Shown: positions 25,115 to 34,385, counted from the stretch's first letter. The stretch: 64,000 bases of DNA from JADLBR01 sp964651705 (GCA_964651705.1 CAZYWZ010000001.1:1-64000), one strand, 5' to 3'. A program made the numbers and translations. Notes: generated by a model from the letters alone, not told the origin.

Positions 25115-26156
25115 AACCTTGCAGCAACACGTCGCGTCCCACCCGCGAGACCCGCATCCCTTGGAGCGCGATGCCCCCGGCGAAGAAACGCGGGGTGGCC
25201 ACGGCGGGCGACGGCCCCCCCAGTATGCGCGGCGCGATGAAAAACGCCACCTCATCGACGCATCCGGCGCGAAAGGCCGAGGCCAGCAACTTGCCCCCGC
25301 CCTCGAGGAGCACGGCGGTGACCCCGCGGCGCCCCAGGTCCCGCAGCACGGTGTCCCACGGGCGTCCCTTGAAGACGAGGGTCCGGTCGCGAGATGCGTC
25401 GGTGAAGAGGCGCGCCTTTGCGGGCAAGCGGCCGGTCCGGGTCATGACCACGCGCCAGGGTTGGGTCTTTCTCTTGGCGCGCGGGCAGAGCCGGACGGTG
25501 AGGGCGGGGTCGTCCGCGCGCACGGTGTCGGCCCCGACGATGATGGCGTCGGCCCAGAGGCGCAATTCGTGCGCGCGGCGGAGGGCGGGGGCCGAGGTGA
25601 AACGGGGCGGGTGTCCTGGCGGGGGCGCGATGCGCCCGTCGGCGCTCATGGCGATCTTGGCGATGACCCAGGGCCGCCCGGTGGTGATCCATCGCCCGAA
25701 GGCGCGATTGAGCTCGGCGCTTGCCTCGGCGAGCGTGCCGGCGGTGACCGCGATGCCATGGCGGGTGAGGATCCGGCGCGCGCGCCCGCGGTGGCGCGGA
25801 TTGGGGTCGGTGGCGCCATAGACCACGCGGCCGATTCCCGCGTCGAGGATCGCCTCGGTGCACGGCGGCGTCTTGCCCCGCGTGGAGCACGGTTCGAGCG
25901 TGACGTAGAGCGTCGCGCCGCGCGCGGAGAACCCCCGTCGGCGGGCGTCGGCGAGCGCCTCGATCTCCGCGTGCGGCCCCCCGGCCCGGCGGTGCCAGCC
26001 CCGGCCGATCAGGCGCGCCCCGCGCACCAGGACGGCGCCGACCGCGGGGTTCGGCGAGGTCAGCCCCGCCCCCTGCCTCGCCAGCGCCAGGGCCCGCCGC
26101 ATCCAGGCGACGTCGGCCTTGGCCCGGGCGGAGGTTGCGGGGTGTCCGGTATTCAC
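25095..26156 (-). CDS. ribD: Bifunctional riboflavin deaminase/reductase RibD
   Basis: 353 residues from a GTG start. The N-terminal deaminase (about 15-155) has the zinc site: PHAEIEAL and LEPCSTRGKTPPC. The C-terminal reductase (about 160-350) has KIAMSADGRIA, the NADPH-binding stretch and LLEGGGKLL. It carries out the second and third steps of the pyrimidine branch of riboflavin synthesis. It lies 34 nt after the TPR gene and overlaps ribE by 20 nt. Confidence 0.95.
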   Translation of the reverse strand: MNTGHPATSARAKADVAWMRRALALARQGAGLTSPNPAVGAVLVRGARLIGRGWHRRAGGPHAEIEALADARRRGFSARGATLYVTLEPCSTRGKTPPCTEAILDAGIGRVVYGATDPNPRHRGRARRILTRHGIAVTAGTLAEASAELNRAFGRWITTGRPWVIAKIAMSADGRIAPPPGHPPRFTSAPALRRAHELRLWADAIIVGADTVRADDPALTVRLCPRAKRKTQPWRVVMTRTGRLPAKARLFTDASRDRTLVFKGRPWDTVLRDLGRRGVTAVLLEGGGKLLASAFRAGCVDEVAFFIAPRILGGPSPAVATPRFFAGGIALQGMRVSRVGRDVLLQGYVHRTG

Positions 26157-26190
26157 GTCAGTGCGGCATCCCGCCCGCGGCGCGGGCGAT

Positions 26191-27906
26191 TCAATCGGCG
26201 ATGCGGATCAGCTTGAGAATGTCCTGTTCCTTCGGCAGCAGCGACTGCGGGTCGAGGTCCGCGATCTGCTGCTTGGCCTCGGCCCCGCGGCCCGCCATCC
26301 GCAGCGCGTCCGCGTAATGCAGTCGGATGGCGCTCTGTTTCAGGGCATCCGCGGGCATCTTGGCGTAGATGTCGAGGGCCTCCGGGATCCTGCCGTTCAG
26401 CGCCAGCGCCCTCGCGTAGGTGTCGGCCACGTTCGCCTCGTCCGGCTTCTGCTCGTAGACCTCCTTGGCGAGGCCGAGGGCCCGCTCGAGGTCCCGGTTG
26501 TTGAGCAGCAGGAGCGCCGCGGTGTTGTTCTTGATGACGAGATTTCCCGGCAGGACGGCCAGCATCTTGTCATAGCACTCGAGCATGCGGTCGGTGTCGC
26601 GCTGGCGCTCGTGGATGCGCAGGGCGCGCGTGAGCGCGAGGAGCTTGAGGCGGGTGGGGGACGTCTCGGTGATCGCGTAGAACTCCAGCGCCTGCTCGGG
26701 CATGTTCCATCGCTCCAGGGTGTCGCCCGCCCGGAAGGCCAGCTGGTGGTTGTTGCCCACCAGCTGCGCCGCGCTGCGCATCGTCACCCGGGCGCTCGCC
26801 GCATCATTGATCTGGAACTGCGCCCGGCACAGCCAGAGCCAGAAATTGAGCAACTGCTCGGGGGCTCCGATCTTTCGGGTCTCCGCTCGGGCCAGCTCCA
26901 CCGCCTCTTCCCAGCGGTTTTGGGAGGCGAAGACCGCGAGTTCGATGAGGCGCGTCTCGGGCTGCTCGCGCTCGGCGGGATCCATCAGCTCGAGGCGGCG
27001 GACGGCGGCCTCCGGCCCGAGCCACGAGCCGGTGCGCACGATGAGGTCGCGCCGCTGCTGGGCCTCTTTCGCCAGGCGCCAGAGGGTCTCGATCTCCACC
27101 TCCGTCGCGTTGGGGTCGATCTTGCGGCGCAGGTCCAGGCGGCGCAGCCGCGCGGGCCAGTTGTCCGGGGCCTTGGCGATGACCTCGTCCCAGAGCTTGA
27201 TGGCCGCCGCGGGATCCTGCACGGATGTCGCCTCCGCCAACGATTGGGTCGCCGCCGTAAAAAACTCGGGTTTGCCGCGAAGCTCCTCGAGCTTCTCCCG
27301 CCCGCGCTTCGAGATCGCGGGGTCGCTGGACACGAGCTCGAGGGTGGCGATCGAGACCTGGATCCGCTCGTCGTTGGGCGCCAGTTCCCTCGCCTTGTTG
27401 AGCGCCTGATAGCCTTCGGGGTAGCGCTGCTGCGAGAGGAAGAGCACGCCGGTCAGGTGCCAGATCTCGGGATTGTTGGGGAAGGATTTGAGGATCTTTT
27501 GGAGCAGGAGGTTGGCCACGTCGGCGCGCCGGTTCTCGACGCACGCGCGCAGCGCGGCGACGGCGGCCCGCTCGTCGCCCGGATTCAGCTCGTAGGCCTT
27601 GGCCAGAAAAAAGAGGTACTGCTTGTCGCCCTGCTGCCGGAGGACATCACCCCACATCGACCATGTCTCGGCGCGCTCGGGATCGTGGCGCAACGAATTT
27701 TGCAGCTGGATCCGCGCCGATTCCTTATCCCCCGCATCGAGGAATTTCCGCGCGCTCTCATTATACATGTCCGCGCGGATCTTGTGGTATTGCGGCTTGA
27801 GCCAGCCCACGGCGAGGTAGAAGCCGACGCCCCCGAGGCAGAAGATCGCTATGATCAACGGCCAGAACCACTTCCGCAGTTGCCTCATCAGCCTCGGCGA
27901 CAGCAT
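26191..27906 (-). CDS. Membrane-anchored TPR protein
   Basis: 571 residues. Short basic N-terminus, one transmembrane helix (about 15-36, FWPLIIAIFCLGGVGFYLAV), then helical repeats over the rest, many matching the TPR pattern (W...G.....A...Y), for example about 45-115, 130-200 and 405-500. It probably serves as a scaffold on the periplasmic side; no enzymatic motif is seen. It is the first gene of the operon with ribD, ribE and the Zn-ribbon gene. The function is unknown, and the link to riboflavin may be only positional. Confidence 0.8.
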   Translation of the reverse strand: MLSPRLMRQLRKWFWPLIIAIFCLGGVGFYLAVGWLKPQYHKIRADMYNESARKFLDAGDKESARIQLQNSLRHDPERAETWSMWGDVLRQQGDKQYLFFLAKAYELNPGDERAAVAALRACVENRRADVANLLLQKILKSFPNNPEIWHLTGVLFLSQQRYPEGYQALNKARELAPNDERIQVSIATLELVSSDPAISKRGREKLEELRGKPEFFTAATQSLAEATSVQDPAAAIKLWDEVIAKAPDNWPARLRRLDLRRKIDPNATEVEIETLWRLAKEAQQRRDLIVRTGSWLGPEAAVRRLELMDPAEREQPETRLIELAVFASQNRWEEAVELARAETRKIGAPEQLLNFWLWLCRAQFQINDAASARVTMRSAAQLVGNNHQLAFRAGDTLERWNMPEQALEFYAITETSPTRLKLLALTRALRIHERQRDTDRMLECYDKMLAVLPGNLVIKNNTAALLLLNNRDLERALGLAKEVYEQKPDEANVADTYARALALNGRIPEALDIYAKMPADALKQSAIRLHYADALRMAGRGAEAKQQIADLDPQSLLPKEQDILKLIRIAD

Positions 27907-28204
27907 AAAACCCTCCGGCGCGCGGCGACACCCATCCGATACGTCGCTCGTGCAGCCCGGCTATGAGAGACCAGAAGCGCCCCTGCGTCAAGCGCCCGGT
28001 GCGGTGCCTGATCCTCGCCGTACGGGGCCTCATACGATTCGAAAGGGGTCTTTCGCCCCCGCTCGTAGTGCCGCGTTCACGCGGCCGCCCACGATTGCCA
28101 TGGACGCGGCGCCCGGCGGAGGAAGCGGCGGGCGCGTGGCGCGCCGGGGAATCCGCGTGACAGGTCGCGAGGGCGGGGGGTATGTTGCGCGATCCCCGGA
28201 ACCC
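27907..28204. other. Divergent intergenic region between the TPR operon and murI
   Basis: 298 nt separate two diverging genes, so both promoters should lie here. No confident -35/-10 pair, operator or repeat family was recognised; only short inverted pieces such as GAAAGGGGTCTTTCGCCCC near 28040 are seen. Confidence 0.4.
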
Positions 28205-29047
28205 ATGAGCGCGCGGAGATCACGAGGCCCACTTGGAGTTTTTGATTCTGGCATCGGGGGGCTGACCGTGGTGCAGGCCATCGCGGAGCTGCTCCCTGGC
28301 GAGCGCGTCGTGTACCTCGGCGATACCGCGCGGGTGCCCTACGGCAACAAGTCGCCGGAGACGGTGACGCGTTTCGCGAGGCAGGACGCGGCGTTTCTTC
28401 TGGATCGCGGGGTGAAGGCGGTGGTGGTCGCGTGCAATACCGCGACGGCCTTTGCGCTGCCGGCGCTGGAGGCGAGCCTCCCGGTGCCGGTGATCGGGGT
28501 GCTGGAGCCGGGGGTGGAGGCGGCGCTGGGCCGGACGCGCAACGGGCGGATCGGGCTGATCGGCACCGTGGGAACGATCCGCAGCGAGGCGTACCAGCGC
28601 GCCATCGGGGTCCGGCATCCCGGGGCCCACATCGTGGCGAAGGCGACGCCCCTGCTGGTGCCGCTGGTGGAGGAGGGGTGGCTCGAGCACCCGGTGACGC
28701 GGCAGGTGCTCGAGGAGTATGTCGGCCCGATGCTGCGGGAGGATATCGACACCCTGGTGCTGGCATGCACCCATTATCCCCTCCTCAAGCCCGCGCTCCG
28801 CGAGGTGACCGGGGGGCGCGTCGAGCTCGTGGATTCCGCCACCACGTGCGCGGCGCACGTCGGGCGGCGCCTGGGGGCACTGGGACTCGCGGCCCCAGAG
28901 GGCACCGGCGGCATCGACATTTTCCTCACGGACATGCCCGCCCGTTTCGAGGCGGTGGCCCGACGGTTCCTGACGGCCCCCATCCACGGCATCGAGGTCG
29001 TGGCACTGCCGGAGGAATCTGCCGGACAGGAAACCGCCGCGCCCTGA
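28205..29047 (+). CDS. murI: Glutamate racemase
   Basis: 280 residues. It makes D-glutamate for peptidoglycan. Motifs: DSGIGGLTV (Asp14), GDTARVPYGNKS, ACNTATA with catalytic Cys77, and LACTHYPLL with catalytic Cys188. The start at 28205 gives the normal N-terminus 10 residues before DSGIGG; the longer open frame upstream is not conserved-looking. The TGA stop (29045-29047) is the first three bases of family A repeat copy A3, and the last residues (GQETAAP) are low-complexity. Confidence 0.95.
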   Translation: MSARRSRGPLGVFDSGIGGLTVVQAIAELLPGERVVYLGDTARVPYGNKSPETVTRFARQDAAFLLDRGVKAVVVACNTATAFALPALEASLPVPVIGVLEPGVEAALGRTRNGRIGLIGTVGTIRSEAYQRAIGVRHPGAHIVAKATPLLVPLVEEGWLEHPVTRQVLEEYVGPMLREDIDTLVLACTHYPLLKPALREVTGGRVELVDSATTCAAHVGRRLGALGLAAPEGTGGIDIFLTDMPARFEAVARRFLTAPIHGIEVVALPEESAGQETAAP

Positions 29048-29190
29048 CTCGAAAATTGGGTCGCGATGTAGGCTGCGCCTTGGCGCACGCGGACCGTCGA
29101 TTCGGCGGCGTGCGCCAAGGCGCAGCCTACCATTTTCCGCCCCGGTGGTGCCCCGCGTGCGGGGCACGGGATCTAGCCAGAAATTTCCCC
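29045..29190. repeat. Palindrome family A, copy A3
   Basis: Starts TGACTCGAAAATTGGG, where TGA is the murI stop. Perfect 23-nt arms at 29068-29090 and 29108-29130, then CATTTTCCGCCCCGGTGG, a GCCCCGCGTGCGGGGC hairpin and CTAGCCAGAAATTTCC. Nearly identical to A2 apart from the loop. Confidence 0.93.
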
Positions 29191-29282
29191 CCGGTGGCGT
29201 CTGGCACAGACGCCCTACAATCGGAATTTTGTAGGCCGCCTGTGTCAGGCGGCTGCGGGAATGAAGCTTCCCCCTGAATGAC
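29177..29282. repeat. Palindrome family B, copy B3
   Basis: Follows A3 through the shared edge CCAGAAATTTCCCCCCGG. Hairpins GGCGTCTGGCACAGACGCC and GCCGCCTGTGTCAGGCGGC, with CCTACAATCGGAATTTTGTAGG between them (4-5 nt longer than in B2), ending GAAGCTTCCCCCTGAATGA. A GC-rich GGCGCGCTCGCGCGCC hairpin and CCAGCCAGAAAGTTT come next. Confidence 0.92.
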
Positions 29283-29390
29283 CCGGCGCGCTCGCGCGCC
29301 GGCGGCGGGGCCAGCCAGAAAGTTTAAGGTTCGGATCGGGTCGAGCGCGCGGAGAATCCCCTGACGCGCAGGCCGTTGCGCGGATGGCCC

Positions 29391-29600
29391 GCGAGGCAGA
29401 CATTCCTGTCTGCCCCCGTTGGCCCAGGTCCGCATGGAGTGCCGGCACGAAGTGTCGGGGTTAGCCACAACCCGTTGGGCTGTCGGCCCTCGGGCGGATC
29501 GATCACAAAGTTTGTGATCGATCCGGGCCAACAGGGCCCGACGCGCCCATCCAAAGCGGCGCTGCCACGCCGCAGTCCACATCGGTCCTCCGATGGATCC
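29391..29600. repeat. Composite of families D, E and C (copy C2)
   Basis: Contains in order GAGGCAGACATTCCTGTCTG (family D arm), a GCCGGCACGAAGTGTCGGGG stretch (family E), a perfect hairpin GGATCGATCACAAA/GTTTGTGATCGATCC near 29494-29522 followed by GGGCC, and one family C arm reading TCCAAAGCGGCGCTGCCACG, ending in ATCGGTCCTCCGATGGATCC. These fill the gap before the GH88-like gene. Confidence 0.8.
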
Positions 29601-29677
29601 CAAGCTACACTTCTGCCTGCGGCGCCGGCGCGCCGCCTTTGACAGCGCTCGCCTCCGGCTGCTAGCGTGATGCCCCG

Positions 29678-31066
29678 ATGAGGATCAATTACAAGCTCAC
29701 CCCCGCGGCGTTGCGCAAGAAGATCGAGCGGCTCTGGGAGTTGTCGGAGGAGAAGATCCTGGAGATCGAGAGCCTGTACGACCAGTCGAAGGGGCCACCG
29801 GTGTTCACCGAGCGGGGGCGTTTCGTGCCGCGGCATTGGGCGGACTGGACGCGTGGGTTCGAGTACGGCTCGGCGCTGCTGCAGTTCGACGCGACGGGCG
29901 ACGGGCGGTTTCTGGAATTGGGGCGGGGTCGGGCGCTGGAGCGGATGTTGCCGTACCTGACGCATTTGGGGGCGGATGACCACGGTTTCAACAACGTGAG
30001 CACGTTTGGCAATCTGCTGCGGCTGATGGAGGAGGGGCGCATCATGGAGTCGGCATGGGAGCGCCGATTCTACGAGCTGGCGATGCGCGTCTCCGGCGCG
30101 GTGCAGGCCTCCCGCTGGTCGACGATCTCCGATGGCACCGGCTTCATCCATTCGCTCAACGGGCCGCACTCGCTGTTCTCCGACTCGATCCGCACGTGCC
30201 GGGCGCTGGCGCTGGCGCACCAGTTGGGGCAGACGCTGCTGACGGAAGGGGATGTGGCGGTCTCGCTGCTCGAGCGGCTGGTGCAGCACGCGCGCAACAC
30301 CACGAAGTTCAACGTGTATTTTGGCGAGGGCCGGGACATGTACGACTCGCGCGGCCGGGTGGCGCACGAGTCGATCTTCAACACGAAGGATGGGAGATAC
30401 CGGTGCCCCAGCACGCAGCAGGGGTATTCGCCCTTCTCGACGTGGACGCGGGGGCTGGCCTGGATCATGCTCGGCTACTCGGAGCTGCTGGAGTTCATCG
30501 AGGCGGTGCCCGATGCGGAGCTGGCGCCGCTCGGCGGCAAGCGCGACATCGCGAGGGACTTTCTCGTGACGGCCAAGGCCACGGGCGATTTCTACCTGTT
30601 TCACTCGGCGCTGGATGGGGTGCCATATTGGGACACGGGGGCGCCGGGGCTGGCCCGGATGGGGGATTACCTATCGCGGCCGGCGGACCCGTTTAACGAG
30701 CACGAGCCGGTGGATAGTTCGGCGGCGGCGATCGCCGGCCAGGCGCTGCTGCGGCTGGGGCACTTCCTGATCCGGCGCAATGACGTCGAGGGCGGCCGGC
30801 GCTACTATCAGGCGGGGCTGACGGTTGCCGATACCCTATTGGGCGAGCCGTACCTGAGCACGTCTCCCGACCACCAGGGGCTCCTGCTGCACACGGTGTG
30901 CTTCCGCCCGAAGGCCTGGGACGCGCAGCCCACGGGCCACCGGGTGCCGTGCGGCGAGTCTTCGATGTGGGGCGACTATCACTACCGCGAGCTGGCCCTC
31001 CTCATCGGGCGCGAGGTCAACGGCGGGCCCTACCCGAAGTTTTTCCTCGATCGGCCCTCCCCTTGA
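29678..31066 (+). CDS. GH88-like unsaturated glucuronyl hydrolase
   Basis: 462 residues, no clear signal peptide, so probably cytoplasmic. An (alpha/alpha)6-barrel enzyme of the GH88 type: HWADWTRGFEYG, DDHGFNNVSTFG (Asp101, matching the Asp88 region of Bacillus UGL), GYSPFSTWTRGLAWIMLGY, PVDSSAAAIAGQALLRLG and GESSMWGDYHYRELAL. It would hydrate and cleave unsaturated uronic acids released by polysaccharide lyases such as the PL6 enzyme of this window. The second catalytic Asp, expected shortly before an N-L-P motif, is not obvious: that region reads FIHSLNGPHSLF. Only repeats lie upstream; the UbiD-family gene follows 32 nt downstream. Confidence 0.82.
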   Translation: MRINYKLTPAALRKKIERLWELSEEKILEIESLYDQSKGPPVFTERGRFVPRHWADWTRGFEYGSALLQFDATGDGRFLELGRGRALERMLPYLTHLGADDHGFNNVSTFGNLLRLMEEGRIMESAWERRFYELAMRVSGAVQASRWSTISDGTGFIHSLNGPHSLFSDSIRTCRALALAHQLGQTLLTEGDVAVSLLERLVQHARNTTKFNVYFGEGRDMYDSRGRVAHESIFNTKDGRYRCPSTQQGYSPFSTWTRGLAWIMLGYSELLEFIEAVPDAELAPLGGKRDIARDFLVTAKATGDFYLFHSALDGVPYWDTGAPGLARMGDYLSRPADPFNEHEPVDSSAAAIAGQALLRLGHFLIRRNDVEGGRRYYQAGLTVADTLLGEPYLSTSPDHQGLLLHTVCFRPKAWDAQPTGHRVPCGESSMWGDYHYRELALLIGREVNGGPYPKFFLDRPSP

Positions 31067-31098
31067 CAGGGCGGGGCCCGGGCCCGACGCTTGCCCCC

Positions 31099-32577
31099 GT
31101 GGCCTACGACGGAATACGAGCCTTTGTCGATGATCTCGATCGTGGCGGCGAGCTGGTGCGGGTTAAGGAACCCGTCTCCGCGGAACTGGAGATCACCGCG
31201 GTCGCCGACGCGGCGATGAAATCCCCGGGCGGGGGCAAGGCCCTGCTCTTCGAGAGCGTGGTGCTGCCGGGCGGCGGGCGATCGGAATTTCCGGTGGGCA
31301 TCAATCTCTTTGGTTCGGCGGAGCGCATGCGCCGGGTGCTCGGGGGCCGTACGGCGGACGAGGTGGCCGATGAGATGGCCTATCTGCTGAAGGCCAAGCC
31401 GCCGCGCACGCTGGCGGAGGGATGGGAGTTGCTGAGGCGCGGCATCGGGGTCGTGCACGCGCGGCCCTCGCGCGTCGGTTCGGGCCCCTGCAAGGAGGTC
31501 GTCCACCGGCTCGACGGCAAGGCCGGGGCGTTCGACCTGGCGCGCCTCCCGGTCCTGAAATGCTGGCCGGAGGACGGCGGGCCATTCGTTACCCTGCCGA
31601 CGGTGCACACGCGCGATCCGGACACCGGCGAGCGCAACATCGGCATGTACCGCATGCAGGTCTTCGATGGCGCGACCACCGGCATGCACTGGCAGCTGCA
31701 CAAGGTCGGCGCGCGGCACGGGCGCCGCTATTACGAGCGCGGCGAGCGGATGCCCGTCGCCGTCTGCCTCGGCGGCGACCCCATCTACACCTTCGCCGCC
31801 ACCGCCCCGATGCCCGACGGCCTGGACGAGATCCTCCTCGCCGGCTTCCTCCGGCGCAAGTCCCCCGCGCTCGTGCGGTGCGAGACGTGCGACCTCGAGG
31901 TCCCGGCCGATTCCGATTTCGTCATCGAGGGCTACGTCGATCCCACCGAGCCGCTCCGCGACGAGGGTCCCTTCGGCGACCACACCGGATTCTACACGCC
32001 CATCGACAAGTATCCCGTCTTCCGCGTCACCGCCATCACCCATCGCCGCGACGCGGTCTACCCCGCCACCATCGTCGGCAAACCCCCGATGGAGGACTTC
32101 TACCTCGGCACGGCATCCCTCCGCGTCTTCATGCCCATCTTCCGCATGAACTTCCCCGAGATCGTGGACATCGCCCTGCCCGCCGAGGGCGTCTTCCACA
32201 ACCTCGTCTTCGTCAGCATCCGGAAGCAATACCCGTATCAGGCCTTCAAGATCATGCACGGCCTCTGGGGCATGGGGCAGATGATGTTCTCGAAGATCAT
32301 CGTCGCCGTCGACGCCCACGTGGATGTCCACGACACCTCCGACGTGCTATTCCATCTCTGCGCCAACGTCGACCCCGGGCGCGACACGATCTTCACCAAG
32401 GGTCCCTGCGACAGCCTCGACCACGCCCCGACCGAGCCGAACATCGGTTCCCACATGGGCATCGACGCCACCACCAAATTGCCCGGCGAGGGCTACCGCC
32501 GCGGCTGGCCCAAGGAACTCGCCATGCCCAAGGACGTCGCCGACCGGGTCGCGGCCATCGTGGCGCGGTTGCGGTGA
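31099..32577 (+). CDS. UbiD family decarboxylase (prenylated-FMN dependent)
   Basis: 492 residues from a GTG start. Family motifs: NIGMYRMQVFD, HWQLHKVGARH, GRRYYERGERMPVAV, DEGPFGDHTGFYTP (with the catalytic Glu) and IVGKPPMEDFYLG. It decarboxylates an aromatic or unsaturated acid such as 4-hydroxy-3-polyprenylbenzoate in quinone synthesis, using prenylated FMN made by a UbiX flavin prenyltransferase, which is not encoded here. The start was chosen because the family N-terminus (YDGIRAFVDDLDRGGELVRV) begins here; the longer frame upstream overlaps the GH88-like gene. It may be ubiquinone- or menaquinone-related; the substrate is not assigned. Confidence 0.92.
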   Translation: MAYDGIRAFVDDLDRGGELVRVKEPVSAELEITAVADAAMKSPGGGKALLFESVVLPGGGRSEFPVGINLFGSAERMRRVLGGRTADEVADEMAYLLKAKPPRTLAEGWELLRRGIGVVHARPSRVGSGPCKEVVHRLDGKAGAFDLARLPVLKCWPEDGGPFVTLPTVHTRDPDTGERNIGMYRMQVFDGATTGMHWQLHKVGARHGRRYYERGERMPVAVCLGGDPIYTFAATAPMPDGLDEILLAGFLRRKSPALVRCETCDLEVPADSDFVIEGYVDPTEPLRDEGPFGDHTGFYTPIDKYPVFRVTAITHRRDAVYPATIVGKPPMEDFYLGTASLRVFMPIFRMNFPEIVDIALPAEGVFHNLVFVSIRKQYPYQAFKIMHGLWGMGQMMFSKIIVAVDAHVDVHDTSDVLFHLCANVDPGRDTIFTKGPCDSLDHAPTEPNIGSHMGIDATTKLPGEGYRRGWPKELAMPKDVADRVAAIVARLR

Positions 32578-32927
32578 GGCCCCCGCCGTCGCCTCCGGGG
32601 GGAGGCGCATCATCCATCGAGAAACTTCGGATCAATCGGAGGACCGATTTGGACTGCGGCGTGGCAGCGCCGCTTTGGATGGGCGCGTCGGCCCTGTTGG
32701 AGAGTCTCGCGGCTGGCGCACACTGGGCCGTTCGGGGAGCCAAAGCGGCGCTGCCACGCCGCAGTCCAAAATAGGGTCGCCCCCTCGCCTTGCCGGCTAA
32801 CCCCGACACTTCGTGTCGGCACTCCGTGCGGATTGTTCACTCTGCGCGTGAACAATCCGGGCTGGCACAGGCGGCCTACAAAATTTGCAGGGCGTCTCTG
32901 TGACGCCGCCGGGGGCGAAGTTCCAAG
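32578..32927. repeat. Intergenic block: family C (C3), family E and family B (B4)
   Basis: No gene. C3: GAAACTTCGGATCAATCGGA from 32621, then perfect 31-nt arms at 32648-32678 and 32740-32770. Then the family E hairpin CCGACACTTCGTGTCGG at 32802-32818, a stem GGATTGTTCAC/GTGAACAATCC at 32830-32859 followed by GGGC, and B4 (32861-32930, reversed), a decayed copy ending AAGTTCCAAGTCA, in which TCA is the reverse of the DUF1501 stop. Confidence 0.88.
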
Positions 32928-34385
32928 TCAGGCGAGTATCCCCCCGACGACCTTGCCGTGGACGTCGGTGAGGCGGAAGCGGCGGCCCTGATAGCGGTAG
33001 GTCAACTGCTCGTGGTCGATGCCGAGGATGTGGAGGAGGGTGGCGTGGAAGTCGTGGACGTGCACGGGGTCGCGGACGATGTTGTAGCCGAACTCGCAGG
33101 TCTCGCCGTGGACGGTGCCGGGGCGCACGCCGGCGCCCGCCATCCAGACCGAGAAGCAGCGGGGGTGGTGGTCGCGGCCGTAGTCGGTCGCGGTGAGCTT
33201 GCCCTGGGAGTAGTTGGTGCGGCCGAATTCCCCGCCCCACACGACGAGCGTGTCCTCGAGGAGGCCGCGGCGCTTGAGGTCGATCACTAGCGCGGCGGAG
33301 GCCTGGTCGGTCTCGCGGCATTGCTGGCTGATGCCTTTGGGCAGGTTGGCGTGCTGGTCCCAGCCCTGGTGGTACAATTGGATGAACTTCACGCCGCGCT
33401 CGGCCAGGCGGCGGGCGAGGAGGCAGTTTCGGGCGAAGGTGCCGGGCTTGCGCGCGTCGGGGCCATAGAGGTCGAAAGTCGCGTCGGGCTCGCGAGAGAG
33501 GTCGACGGCGTCAGGGACGGAGGCCTGCATGCGGGAGGCCATCTCATATTGGGCGATGCGCGTCTCGATCTCGGGATCGCCTAGGGAGGCGCGTGCCTCC
33601 TGGTGCAATGCTGCCAGCCGATCCAGCATGAGGCGGCGGCTCTCGGCCGAGACGCCTTCGGGGTTTTTGAGGTACAGCACCGGATCCTGCCCCGAGCGGA
33701 ACTGGACCCCCTGGTATCGGGAGGGAAGGAAACCGCTGCCCCAGAGCCGGGAATAGAGGGGCTGGCCTTTCTTGCGCGGCGTGATGAGCACGACGAAGGC
33801 GGGGAGGTCCGCGTTGTCGCTGCCGAGGCCGTAGCTCAACCACGCGCCCATGCTGGGGCGGCCCGAGAGCTGTGACCCTGTCTGCAGGAAGGTGATCGCG
33901 GGATCGTGGTTGATGGCCTCGGTGTGGAGCGAGCGCACGACGCACAGCTCGTCGATGATCCGCGCGGTGTGCGGCAGGAGATCGCAGACCCAGGTGCCGG
34001 ATTGCCCGTGTCGCCGGAAGGGGAATAGGGATCCGGCAAGGGGCAGGGCGGCCTGGTTGACGGACATGCCGGTCAGGCGTTGCCCCTGGCGGACGGAGTC
34101 GGGCAGGTTCTCGCCGTTGCGCCGGTTCAGTATCGGCTTGAAGTCGAAGGTCTCTAATTGCGATGGCCCGCCGGCCATGAACAGGTAGATGATGCGCTTG
34201 GCGCGCGCGGGGAGGTGCGGCGCCGCGAGGATGCCGCGCGCGGCGGCGGGCGAGGGCGACGGGTTCAGCAGGTGGCCCAGGGCGATCCCGCCGAGTCCGA
34301 GGCCAAAGCGACTTAGAAACCCGCGCCGACCCAGGCCGGTGGCCAGGGCGGGTCCGGTGCAGAGGGGTTCGGGGTTCCGAGTCAT
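32928..34385 (-). CDS. DUF1501 family protein (Tat-exported, sulfatase-like fold)
   Basis: 485 residues. A twin-arginine signal (GRRGFLSRFGLGLGGIAL at about 19-36) predicts export folded. Family motifs: KRIIYLFMAGGPSQLETFDFK, GSGFLPSRYQGVQ, DTLVVWGGEFGRTNYSQG, GRDHHPRCFSVWMAGAGVR and HDFHATLLHILGIDHEQL. The fold is alkaline-phosphatase/sulfatase-like, but the activity is not established; in planctomycetes and verrucomicrobia it always seems to travel with a PSD1 partner, which here precedes it with an ATGA overlap. Its TGA is inside the edge of repeat B4. Confidence 0.93.
   Translation of the reverse strand: MTRNPEPLCTGPALATGLGRRGFLSRFGLGLGGIALGHLLNPSPSPAAARGILAAPHLPARAKRIIYLFMAGGPSQLETFDFKPILNRRNGENLPDSVRQGQRLTGMSVNQAALPLAGSLFPFRRHGQSGTWVCDLLPHTARIIDELCVVRSLHTEAINHDPAITFLQTGSQLSGRPSMGAWLSYGLGSDNADLPAFVVLITPRKKGQPLYSRLWGSGFLPSRYQGVQFRSGQDPVLYLKNPEGVSAESRRLMLDRLAALHQEARASLGDPEIETRIAQYEMASRMQASVPDAVDLSREPDATFDLYGPDARKPGTFARNCLLARRLAERGVKFIQLYHQGWDQHANLPKGISQQCRETDQASAALVIDLKRRGLLEDTLVVWGGEFGRTNYSQGKLTATDYGRDHHPRCFSVWMAGAGVRPGTVHGETCEFGYNIVRDPVHVHDFHATLLHILGIDHEQLTYRYQGRRFRLTDVHGKVVGGILA

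Noticed and set aside
26157..28204. FMN riboswitch for the riboflavin genes
   Set aside because: The conserved FMN-element segments were not recognised before ribD or before the TPR gene.
23101..29600. Repeated palindromes considered as a CRISPR array
   Set aside because: Units are not evenly spaced, there are no unique spacers, and no cas genes are present.
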